Shown piece by piece: positions 51,289-58,638 of a stretch of DNA of 64,000 nucleotides. The position numbers and the translations under genes were made by a program. The notes below the pieces were generated by a model. The model did no database searches and had not been told where the DNA came from. It was given only the letters and a program-made list of their open reading frames with translations. This DNA is from Dorea_D sp963559605. Its GTDB lineage: Bacteria > Bacillota > Clostridia > Lachnospirales > Lachnospiraceae. Where the stretch lies: positions 80,695 through 144,694 of the forward strand of contig CAUWLL010000001.1 of NCBI GenBank assembly GCA_963559605.1, written 5' to 3'. Positions within the stretch are counted from its first letter, which is position 1, and each line of letters begins with the position of its first letter.

Positions 51289-52950
51289 TTACTCAACTGC
51301 CATTACATAATAGTAAATCGGCTGTCCGCCAAGATGAGCGTCCACATCCACATCCGGATATAACTCCTCGATCTTCTCCACAAAGCTCTGTGCAGCGTCT
51401 TCCTCTACTTCTTCGCCATAATAAATGCTGATCAGCTCAGAATCTTCATCCACAAGTTCTTTCAACATCTCAAGCGCCGTATCTTCAATCTCGCTTCCCA
51501 CTGCCAGAATCCCTTTATCGCCGATACCCATAATGTCGCCCTCGTGGATTTCTTTATCATCGATACGTGTATCACGGACTGCATACGTTACCTGACCGGT
51601 CTTTACATTTTTAATTTCCTCCAGCATAGCCGCTTCGTTTGTCTCGGCATCTGCGTCCGGCATAAAATTGATGATCGCCGTAATTCCCTGTGGTACAGTC
51701 TTTGTCGGAATAACAATGATCTTCTTATCTTTCACCAGTGCCTTTGCCTGATTTGCCGCAAGCACGATATTCTTGTTGTTTGGAAGAATAAAGATCGTAT
51801 CTGCGTTTACTTCATCAATCGCTTGCAGCATATCATCGGTACTCGGATTCATAGTCTGACCGCCCTCAATGATATAATCTGCCCCCAGCTCTTTAAAGAT
51901 TCCGTTGATACCGTCACCGATGGATACTGTGATAAATCCCATCGGCTTTCTCGGTTCATTGGCTTTTTTCGCCGCTTCCTGCTCTGCCACCTTCTCTGCA
52001 TCACGGATCAATTTCTCCTGATGTTCCTCGCGCATATTGTCAATCTTCATGCGGGAAAGCTGACCGAACGTAAGCGCTTTTTGAATAGCGAGTCCCGGGT
52101 CGTTGGTGTGCACATGAATCTTAACCACATCGTCATCTGCCACACATACAATGGAATCACCGATAGAAGAAAGATATTCTTTAAACTCTCTCTCGTCTTT
52201 CTCTGTAAATTCTTTCTCTGTCAGGATAATGAACTCTGTACAATAGCCGAACTTAATATCTGCCGTATCCTCTGCGTTAATCTTCACAACGCCTGCGCCT
52301 GCGCTCGGTGCAATGGCGCTGTAATCAATTTCCTTCCCGAGAAATGCGTCATACGCTCCCTTGATAACTTCCAAAAGCCCCTGTCCGCCGGAATCCACAA
52401 CTCCTGCTTCTTTTAATACCGGAAGCATATCCGGTGTTTTGGCGAGCACTTCTTCCGCATGTTTGATCACTGCTGGAAGAAACACCTCTAGATCATCCGT
52501 CTCCTGCGCCATCTCGGAAGCCTTATCCGCGATTCCGCTGGCAACAGTGAGAATGGTTCCCTCTTTTGGTTTCATAACCGCCTTGTAAGCAGTCTCTCTC
52601 GCTCTTGTACACGCTGCCGCAAGGGCGATCACATCAATCTCCTTCTCCTCACGGATAGACTTTGTAAATCCACGGAGAAGCTGGGATAAGATAACACCGG
52701 AGTTACCTCTCGCACCTCTTAAGGAACCGGATGAAATTGCTTTGGCAAGATCCGCCATCCCCGGTTTTTGAAGCGCCGTTACTTCCTTTGCCGCTGCCAT
52801 AATGGTGAGAGACATATTCGTACCTGTATCGCCGTCCGGTACCGGAAATACGTTCAGCTCATTAATAAATTCTTTTTTTGCCTCAATGTTTTGTGCACCC
52901 GCCAAAAACATTTTAGCGAGCATATCCACATTAATAGTTTTTGTAGCCAC
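51289..52950 (-). CDS. fakA: Fatty acid kinase catalytic subunit FakA (YloV, DAK2 domain)
   Basis: FakA phosphorylates fatty acids delivered by FakB proteins so that they can enter phospholipid synthesis. The 553-residue product has the N-terminal DAK2/DhaL domain with the Mg-ATP motif PDGDTGTNMS (38-47) and SSGSLRGARGNSGVILSQ, then a middle domain and a C-terminal DegV-like portion. It starts at GTG 52950 with AAGGAGG upstream. No fakB (DegV) gene lies here. It follows yloU by 19 bp, as in most Firmicutes. Confidence 0.92.
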   Translation of the reverse strand: MATKTINVDMLAKMFLAGAQNIEAKKEFINELNVFPVPDGDTGTNMSLTIMAAAKEVTALQKPGMADLAKAISSGSLRGARGNSGVILSQLLRGFTKSIREEKEIDVIALAAACTRARETAYKAVMKPKEGTILTVASGIADKASEMAQETDDLEVFLPAVIKHAEEVLAKTPDMLPVLKEAGVVDSGGQGLLEVIKGAYDAFLGKEIDYSAIAPSAGAGVVKINAEDTADIKFGYCTEFIILTEKEFTEKDEREFKEYLSSIGDSIVCVADDDVVKIHVHTNDPGLAIQKALTFGQLSRMKIDNMREEHQEKLIRDAEKVAEQEAAKKANEPRKPMGFITVSIGDGINGIFKELGADYIIEGGQTMNPSTDDMLQAIDEVNADTIFILPNNKNIVLAANQAKALVKDKKIIVIPTKTVPQGITAIINFMPDADAETNEAAMLEEIKNVKTGQVTYAVRDTRIDDKEIHEGDIMGIGDKGILAVGSEIEDTALEMLKELVDEDSELISIYYGEEVEEDAAQSFVEKIEELYPDVDVDAHLGGQPIYYYVMAVE

Positions 52951-52969
52951 TTCTTATGTTCCTCCTTAA

Positions 52970-53329
52970 CTAATCGATGACTCTGACGCCTTCAATGTAG
53001 ATATTGATCTTATCTACCGGCATGCCGGAAAATTCTTCTACTTTATATTTTACATTACTGATCAGGTTTTCTGTAACCGCAGAAATGCTCACGCCGTAAG
53101 CGACAATAATATGGAAATTCAGGCTGATATGATTCTCTTCCGAAATCGCAACCTGGATTCCGCGTGTCAGACTCTCCCTCTTTAACAGGTGAACCAGACC
53201 GTCTTTCATATTCACAGCCGCCATACCGACGATTCCGAAACACTCAACTGCTACTGTTCCGGCGTATTTTGCAATAACCTCAGGATCAATCGTAATAATG
53301 CCAAGGTCTGTAGTAACGCATCCTTTCAT
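52970..53329 (-). CDS. yloU: Asp23/Gls24 family envelope stress protein (YloU)
   Basis: A 119-residue Asp23-family protein. The family's core IDPEVIAKYAGTVAVECFGIVGMA and VRVID ending are evident. Members attach to membrane anchors and relate to envelope stress, but the biochemical role is unknown. GGAGG precedes the ATG. Coupling to fakA is conserved across Firmicutes, and a consensus-like promoter lies 69 bp upstream. Confidence 0.93.
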   Translation of the reverse strand: MKGCVTTDLGIITIDPEVIAKYAGTVAVECFGIVGMAAVNMKDGLVHLLKRESLTRGIQVAISEENHISLNFHIIVAYGVSISAVTENLISNVKYKVEEFSGMPVDKINIYIEGVRVID

Positions 53330-53397
53330 ACTGAAACCTCCACTTCTATAGCATAGCCATATATATCTGTTATTTTTGATTCTTTCTGTACTCGTAT

Positions 53398-53426
53398 ATT
53401 ATACCCTGTTTTCCTATTCTTGACAA
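53398..53426 (-). promoter_or_regulatory. Sigma-A promoter for yloU-fakA-recG
   Basis: Minus strand: TTGTCA (53421-53426), 17-bp spacer, TATAAT (53398-53403), about 69 bp before the yloU ATG. It lies just beyond the rpmB terminator. Confidence 0.8.
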
Positions 53427-53453
53427 GGGTTAGCATCGTTTCATTCTCAACAC

Positions 53454-53491
53454 AAAAACTCAGATTCCACGAAAATGAAATCTGAGTTTTT
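53454..53491 (-). terminator. Terminator of rpmB
   Basis: A 13-bp stem (AAAAACTCAGATT at 53454-53466 with AATCTGAGTTTTT at 53479-53491) has a 12-nt loop, with five T at the end of its minus-strand 3' arm. It begins 21 bp past the rpmB stop. It is symmetrical enough to act in both directions. Confidence 0.88.
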
Positions 53492-53511
53492 AATTTACGT
53501 TACATTCTGAA

Positions 53512-53700
53512 TTAAGCACGCTCAACTTTGCCTGACTTCAAACAAGAAGTACAAACATACATTTTCTTTGTAGCTCCGCCTTCTGTTTTCACACGAACAG
53601 ATTTTACATTTGATTTCCACATCTTTGGTGTTTTTCTATTAGAGTGGCTAACGTTGTTTCCAAAGTGAGCACCCTTTTCACAAATAGCACATTTTGCCAT
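53512..53700 (-). CDS. rpmB: 50S ribosomal protein L28
   Basis: The 62-residue L28 protein, with MAKCAICEKGAHFGNNVSHSN, TPKMWKSNVKSVRV and the C-terminal YVCTSCLKSGKVERA. Two CxxC pairs (C4, C7 and C51, C54) suggest the zinc-binding form. It is a monocistronic gene with its own promoter and terminator and sits opposite the yloU operon in the usual Firmicutes arrangement, although here all genes face the same way. Confidence 0.97.
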   Translation of the reverse strand: MAKCAICEKGAHFGNNVSHSNRKTPKMWKSNVKSVRVKTEGGATKKMYVCTSCLKSGKVERA

Positions 53701-53756
53701 GACTGCACCTCCTAACGATCAAAATAAGTCTAATCTTGTAGACTCGCAACATTGAT

Positions 53757-53785
53757 ATTGTAACAGAGTATTTTCCAAATTGCAA
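53757..53785 (-). promoter_or_regulatory. Sigma-A promoter for rpmB
   Basis: Minus strand: TTGCAA (53780-53785), 17-bp spacer, TACAAT (53757-53762), 57 bp before the rpmB ATG. Confidence 0.7.
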
Positions 53786-53809
53786 GTATATTTTGAGAAA
53801 AATGATACT

Positions 53810-53947
53810 TTAACAACAAAATAATACATATCCTGCCAACACGCACAGAATAATACTCAGAACCTCCACAAATGTATTCGGAAGAATCAATGCAAGAATC
53901 AGACCTACAGCTACCCAGAACAAAGCAAAACCAACCACACGTTTCAT
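53810..53947 (-). CDS. 45-residue membrane protein
   Basis: A short ORF of 45 codons starting at ATG 53947 with AGGGAGC upstream. The product is almost entirely hydrophobic, with two predicted helices (about 4-22 and 27-43) separated by a PN turn, and ends in two Cys (LAGYVLFCC). I do not recognise a named family. A good ribosome site, membrane composition and position 63 bp downstream of gerW support a real gene. Confidence 0.7.
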   Translation of the reverse strand: MKRVVGFALFWVAVGLILALILPNTFVEVLSIILCVLAGYVLFCC

Positions 53948-54010
53948 ACGGTGCTCCCTGTCGTGCATTTTCTAAATTGTATGCCTTCGGTCTGCCAAAT
54001 ATACCTGCCC

Positions 54011-54412
54011 CTACACTTCCTCGCCGGATACCTCTTCCTCCAGAATATCCATTACATCCTTTTCCGTCATCTTGTCATCCTTCTTGGAAGTAAACTTATC
54101 CACTGCGTCCGGGATCATATCCAGGATCTTCGTCATCGTATCCTGATTTTTAATATTCACAAGCCTTGTCTTGCCGTTCTGGATGACAAGAACCGCACAT
54201 GGCGTCACCTTGCCTCCCATACCTCCGCCGCTTTTTTCTCTCTTGTCTGCGCTGAATGCTCCGGCGCCCATTCCAAAAGATACGTCCACCAACGGAAGAA
54301 TGATCGTATCCCCGATATGGATAGCGTCTCCCACTACCGTCTTGGAGGAAACAAATCCATCCATCCCCTGAAAAAGCGCCGCTACGGTTTCTTTAAAATT
54401 CAAATCTGCCAT
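54011..54412 (-). CDS. gerW: GerW family sporulation/germination protein (YtfJ)
   Basis: A 133-residue GerW/YtfJ family protein, needed in Bacillus for normal germination. The family core is visible: GDTIILPLVDVSFGMGAGAF, GGGMGGKVTPCAVLVIQNGKTRLV. The ATG at 54412 has GGGAGG upstream; the frame is open for 31 further codons that overlap the upstream gene's territory and lack support. As in Bacillus, the DUF2953 (ytfI-type) gene precedes it by 22 bp. Confidence 0.92.
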   Translation of the reverse strand: MADLNFKETVAALFQGMDGFVSSKTVVGDAIHIGDTIILPLVDVSFGMGAGAFSADKREKSGGGMGGKVTPCAVLVIQNGKTRLVNIKNQDTMTKILDMIPDAVDKFTSKKDDKMTEKDVMDILEEEVSGEEV

Positions 54413-54434
54413 TACATTTCCTCCCTGAAATTTA

Positions 54435-55406
54435 TCATGCTCCAAACTCTTTGATATGCCTATACGACTTGCGGATATTCTTGTCCCAGAACAAGTTCCA
54501 TACAAAATGAACGAAATGACTCGCCCGGATGCGTCCTTTCACATACAGCCTGCCCTTTAAAATCTTCTGTTCAAAGTCAGGAATGATCTCCGCATGTTCT
54601 CCAAAAAAAGGATACAGCACACTGAGATATGCAAGTGTCTTTCCGGTGTAATAAGGATCGGAAAAGCCGTATCTGATCTGAGCCTCCAGCTTCTTCGGCT
54701 TTAACTTACCAAAATACCGGAACAGTTCTTTTTTTATCCGGGCAAACGCATTTCTGTGCGTCTCGTCTTCCACAAACTCTATGAGCTTTTCTTTTTTCTC
54801 TCGGAATACTTCTATTTTATCACAAATATTCCGAAAAGTATATTTTATCTTTTCACAGATACTTTTTATCTTTTGAAGAAAACGGCTCCCTTCGCTCTCG
54901 GACGTTTCCGCGTTTTCTTCAGATTTTTCAGCATCTGCGGATTCTTTTTCAATCGTTTCTTCCAAAACCTCTTCAACTTCTTTGCTTGCTTCCGAAATTC
55001 TTTCATTCTCTTCCATTTCTTCAGCCGCTTCAAGATCTTCCGGTTTTTTCGGAACATCTTTTGGATTTTCGCTGTCTGGTTCCTGTTTTTCCTCATGTCT
55101 GGTTCCTCCTTTATCGTTTTTCTCCGTGACATCTGCACGAATACCGGAAGTCCGTTTCCAGAATGCTATCCGTATCCGCCATTTCAGACATTTTTCTTTA
55201 TAATACACATCTGCACTAAACAAATGCAAAAGCCACGTTACTCTTATTTTCCCTTTGATACTTTCCAGACTCCCGTCAGACTTCCCTTGTATTTCATATC
55301 TGACAGGCACAAAAAGAACAATACAAGCCAACAATACAAGTATTCCCAGTATTGCCGCGATTATAATTCCTATAAACTTTAAGACCAACAACAATATATG
55401 CAGCAT
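54435..55406 (-). CDS. DUF2953 membrane protein (YtfI-like)
   Basis: A 323-residue DUF2953 family protein. An N-terminal membrane helix (about 5-32) is followed by VPVRYEIQGKSDG and VTWLLHLFSADVYY, typical of the family. The C-terminal part (LEAQIRYGFSDPYYTGKTLAYLSVLYPFF) matches the family's conserved end. Between them, residues about 95-185 form a strongly acidic, E/K-rich low-complexity insert. The partner gerW lies 22 bp downstream. Function unknown; a role in germination is inferred from the pairing. Confidence 0.88.
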   Translation of the reverse strand: MLHILLLVLKFIGIIIAAILGILVLLACIVLFVPVRYEIQGKSDGSLESIKGKIRVTWLLHLFSADVYYKEKCLKWRIRIAFWKRTSGIRADVTEKNDKGGTRHEEKQEPDSENPKDVPKKPEDLEAAEEMEENERISEASKEVEEVLEETIEKESADAEKSEENAETSESEGSRFLQKIKSICEKIKYTFRNICDKIEVFREKKEKLIEFVEDETHRNAFARIKKELFRYFGKLKPKKLEAQIRYGFSDPYYTGKTLAYLSVLYPFFGEHAEIIPDFEQKILKGRLYVKGRIRASHFVHFVWNLFWDKNIRKSYRHIKEFGA

Positions 55407-55407
55407 C

Positions 55408-55731
55408 TTAACCTTCCTGCTCTTTTCTTAATATATACGAACGAATATCCGCACCCCTTGTCTTATTATACACTTCCTGTACGATTTCTTCCACCAGATC
55501 TATGGCGCTTTCATAACCTTTTGTAATACCGACGACCAACGGTTCTTGTTTTGAACCCGGCAAATGTAAAAGCTGCCTGTAAGAACAGATTTCCAACTGG
55601 TCTTTTCCGTTTGAAGCAAGTCTTAGCAGATAGAGATCCGGGATGTCTTTTCCCACCTCTATCTTCCGGATCGTCTTTTCTTTTTTTCGCTGCAGTGTAT
55701 CCGACAGATACAGATATTTATAGTACCTCAT
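55408..55731 (-). CDS. Small hypothetical protein
   Basis: A 107-residue soluble protein that I do not recognise. It begins YYKYLYLSDTLQRKKEKTIRK, has a central beta-rich part (LYLLRLASNGKDQLEICSY) and ends in a helix (AIDLVEEIVQEVYNK). I use the ATG at 55731, with GAGGG about 7 nt upstream. It lies 1 bp upstream of the DUF2953 gene and 45 bp downstream of the PBP gene, so it probably shares their transcript. Confidence 0.75.
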   Translation of the reverse strand: MRYYKYLYLSDTLQRKKEKTIRKIEVGKDIPDLYLLRLASNGKDQLEICSYRQLLHLPGSKQEPLVVGITKGYESAIDLVEEIVQEVYNKTRGADIRSYILRKEQEG

Positions 55732-55776
55732 AGAAGAACCCTCTTTCACCGCTTCCTGCGGACTCTCTAAAACAGC

Positions 55777-57318
55777 TTAATAATAAGCATCAAACACTTC
55801 TTTTGCCACATTGACCGCCTTCGCCGAACCGTCGGAAGACTCTATGATCACACTGATGGCAAGATCCGGATTCTCTACATTGGAAAATCCGGTAAACCAA
55901 GAATGATCCTTTTCCTTGTCTGAACTGTATTCGGCGGTTCCCGTCTTTCCGCCGGATGTATAGTTTCTGCCGTTTAATACAGAAGCCGTACCATACTCCG
56001 TTACACTTGTCATATAATTCTTTAACTGAGCCGCCTCATTGGAAGTCATAATCTGTTTGTATTTCTTTGGCTTATTTTCATCAATGACCGCTCCTTTATA
56101 ATTGGTCACCGAATCCACAAGATAAGGCTCCATCACAACACCTCCGTTGGCAATGGCTGCCGTGATCAGCGCCATATGATAGGGACTCATCTGTGTCTGC
56201 CCCTGTCCCATGGCAGTCATCATTTTTTCTGCGGTTCCTGCATTTTTTTTCAGGTTAAAGGAGCTCTTTTTATACAGAAAATTCCCCGGAAGTTCTGAGT
56301 TAAACAGCAGTTCCTTTGCCGTTTTTTGAAATTTTCCGACATTCAGGCTCTCTCCGATATTGCAAAAAGACGTATTACAGGAGTATGCAAGACTGTCTTT
56401 AAAATCCACTTTCCCATGAACCTTTCCGCCAAAACAATGAATCGTATTGGATCCGCCTTTGATCTCTCCCGTACAATTATAAGAATAAGTAGAAAGGTTT
56501 CCGCCCTCTCTCATATATTCTAACATTGTTATCAGCTTAAAGGTAGAACCCGGCACATAATGTCCCTGCGTGGCACGGTTTAAAAGCACCGCTTCCTCGT
56601 TGGCATTTAGCTCCTCCCAGTTTTCCTTGACATTGCCCGGATCAAAGTCCGGTTTGGATACCATAGCAAGAATCTTTCCCGTACTAGGCTCAATGACAAC
56701 CACTGCCCCTTTTGAGCTTCCTAGGGCATCGTATGCCGCCTCCTGAAGCTTTGTATCCAGCGTTGTCACCACATTGTCTCCGATATTCTTCTGATCCCGG
56801 AATTCCCGATAGAATTTCTCTATAAAAAATGCATTGGAAGTCAGAAGTTCAAAGTTCATCTCCGATTCCAGACCGGATTTCCCCTGATCTGTATAGCCTA
56901 CCACATGGGCAAACATATCGCCGTACGGATAGTCTCTCGTTTCTGTTCCGTCTTCATCCACTTCTGTCTGCGCCAGAACTTTTCCGTTCTTATCTAAAAT
57001 CTTCCCTCTTATGACACGGTCTGCCAGTGAATCCAGTCTGGCATTATGCGGATTCCTTATAACATCTCTGCTTTTTACAATGTTAAAATGTGCAATATAT
57101 CCCATCATGATCAGGAATAATCCCACAAAAACATACGTAACTCTAGCGAACTCTTTGTTGACGGCGCGCTTTTTCCGCGCCCGGCGCCTGTCTTCTTTGC
57201 GGAGCTTTCGGAGCTCTTTGCGGGACAGTCCCCGGCGCTCTTCTCGGAGCTCTTCTTTGCGACGAAGCCTCCTGTCTGCTTCTCTTTGCTCGTAACCGCT
57301 CTTTCTTCTTTCTCTCAA
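55777..57318 (-). CDS. Penicillin-binding protein 2-type transpeptidase
   Basis: A class B penicillin-binding protein, the D,D-transpeptidase partner of the SEDS glycosyltransferase encoded just upstream. Catalytic motifs are intact: S258-TF-K261, S313-C-N315 and K458-T-G. A membrane helix (about 59-78) follows a very basic cytoplasmic tail. The start is TTG 57318, with GAGGA upstream; this makes a 176-nt overlap with the RodA gene. The homologous core begins about residue 54 (NKEFARVTY), but no start codon exists there, the preceding codon being GTC. A later start would cut the membrane anchor. Confidence 0.92.
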   Translation of the reverse strand: MRERRKSGYEQREADRRLRRKEELREERRGLSRKELRKLRKEDRRRARKKRAVNKEFARVTYVFVGLFLIMMGYIAHFNIVKSRDVIRNPHNARLDSLADRVIRGKILDKNGKVLAQTEVDEDGTETRDYPYGDMFAHVVGYTDQGKSGLESEMNFELLTSNAFFIEKFYREFRDQKNIGDNVVTTLDTKLQEAAYDALGSSKGAVVVIEPSTGKILAMVSKPDFDPGNVKENWEELNANEEAVLLNRATQGHYVPGSTFKLITMLEYMREGGNLSTYSYNCTGEIKGGSNTIHCFGGKVHGKVDFKDSLAYSCNTSFCNIGESLNVGKFQKTAKELLFNSELPGNFLYKKSSFNLKKNAGTAEKMMTAMGQGQTQMSPYHMALITAAIANGGVVMEPYLVDSVTNYKGAVIDENKPKKYKQIMTSNEAAQLKNYMTSVTEYGTASVLNGRNYTSGGKTGTAEYSSDKEKDHSWFTGFSNVENPDLAISVIIESSDGSAKAVNVAKEVFDAYY

Positions 57319-58630
57319 TATCTTCTTCCTCGTCCTCTCTTAATATATAAAGTCCCTGAATGATCGCAAACATAATGATCGTGCTGAGAAGTGAACTTCC
57401 TCCGTAGCTGACAAGAGGCGTTGTCACTCCTGTGGACGGAATGAATTTTGTCACTCCTCCGATGGCAAGAAATACTTGGAATATGTAACATGTTCCGAGT
57501 CCCAGCGCCACCAGTTTATAAAACATATTATGAAGCTGCATGGCAATATTTAAAAACATGACATAACAACTGACACAGATGAGTATCATACAAAGCGCGA
57601 AGATCAGTCCCATCTCCTCCGCAATGGCTGCAAAGATAAAGTCGGATTCACGCACCGGAATGGATTTTGGACTTCCTTCAAAAAGTCCCATACCAAACCA
57701 GCTTCCCGTTCCGATGGCAAACAATGACTGCGCCACCTGGTATCCGCCCCTGTCGTAAGCGCCGAAAGGATCTTTCCATGCAAGGACACGGACTCTGACA
57801 TGGTTGAACAATTTATAAGCAATCACCGAAGCCACGCTTCCCGATCCAAGTCCCGCCAAAATATAAAGCGGCTGTCTGGTTGCCACATAGAGCATGACCA
57901 GATAAACTACAAAGATAATAAGCGCCGCCCCAAGGTCTTTAGACACTACCAGGATCAATACATGAAATGCTGCCAACGCCGTAGTAATGACAATGTTTTT
58001 AAATTCCAAAGTCAGGTGAAAACTTGCCGCCACAAAAAACACAAATACAATCTTCACAAGCTCCGACGGCTGCAAATTAAAGCTTCCGGTAATGGGAATT
58101 CCAAGGAGCGCACCGTTTTCCTCTTTTCCGAATAAAACTACAACTGCAAGAGATACCAGTCCCACAGCGGCGTAGAGGATCCTCCACTCTGAAAACAGCT
58201 TAAACTTTCGGATGATCACCGGAATAACAAGGCTGACTCCCACCGCCGCAGACGCGATCATGAACTGTTTCATGGCGCTGTCGTAATTCAGTCTCGTCAG
58301 CATGATAAGACCTATGCACAGAAGCATACACATATTGTTCACGACCAGCCGGGACACTCTTGGATAAATCAGTGTGTACAGCAGGATAATGGCAGTAAAT
58401 AACGCCGCCTGCATCACGTAAAATATAAGAAGCTTCATATCCCCCGTCTGTAGATACATCACTAAAAATGCTATCATATGCAACAAAAACATCAAAATAT
58501 TCTGTTGTTTAAGCAACTGTTGTTTTCGGTATGGATCCTGATAGCCAAAAATACTGAAACACAAAAATGTATACATGGTAATCAGGAGAATCATGGCATA
58601 CTTCGACAACTCAACAATTATATTAACCAA
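57143..58630 (-). CDS. SEDS family peptidoglycan glycosyltransferase (RodA/FtsW/SpoVE)
   Basis: A 495-residue polytopic protein with about ten helices, which polymerises lipid II glycan strands with its cognate PBP. The catalytic loop is present in RVLAWKDPFGAYDRGGYQVAQS, and the C-terminal family motif is GVTTPLVSYGGSSLLSTI. After the last helix a basic, disordered tail of about 65 residues (R/K/P/Q rich) begins at about 431 and is longer than usual. It starts at TTG 58630 with TAGGTGA upstream. Division, elongation or spore-specific roles are not separable from sequence. Confidence 0.93.
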   Translation of the reverse strand: MVNIIVELSKYAMILLITMYTFLCFSIFGYQDPYRKQQLLKQQNILMFLLHMIAFLVMYLQTGDMKLLIFYVMQAALFTAIILLYTLIYPRVSRLVVNNMCMLLCIGLIMLTRLNYDSAMKQFMIASAAVGVSLVIPVIIRKFKLFSEWRILYAAVGLVSLAVVVLFGKEENGALLGIPITGSFNLQPSELVKIVFVFFVAASFHLTLEFKNIVITTALAAFHVLILVVSKDLGAALIIFVVYLVMLYVATRQPLYILAGLGSGSVASVIAYKLFNHVRVRVLAWKDPFGAYDRGGYQVAQSLFAIGTGSWFGMGLFEGSPKSIPVRESDFIFAAIAEEMGLIFALCMILICVSCYVMFLNIAMQLHNMFYKLVALGLGTCYIFQVFLAIGGVTKFIPSTGVTTPLVSYGGSSLLSTIIMFAIIQGLYILREDEEEDIERKKKERLRAKRSRQEASSQRRAPRRAPGTVPQRAPKAPQRRQAPGAEKARRQQRVR

Positions 58631-58638
58631 AATTTCAC

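Noticed and set aside
51544..52416. 290-codon plus-strand open frame
   Set aside because: It is antisense to fakA, has no recognisable motif and no promoter or ribosome site.
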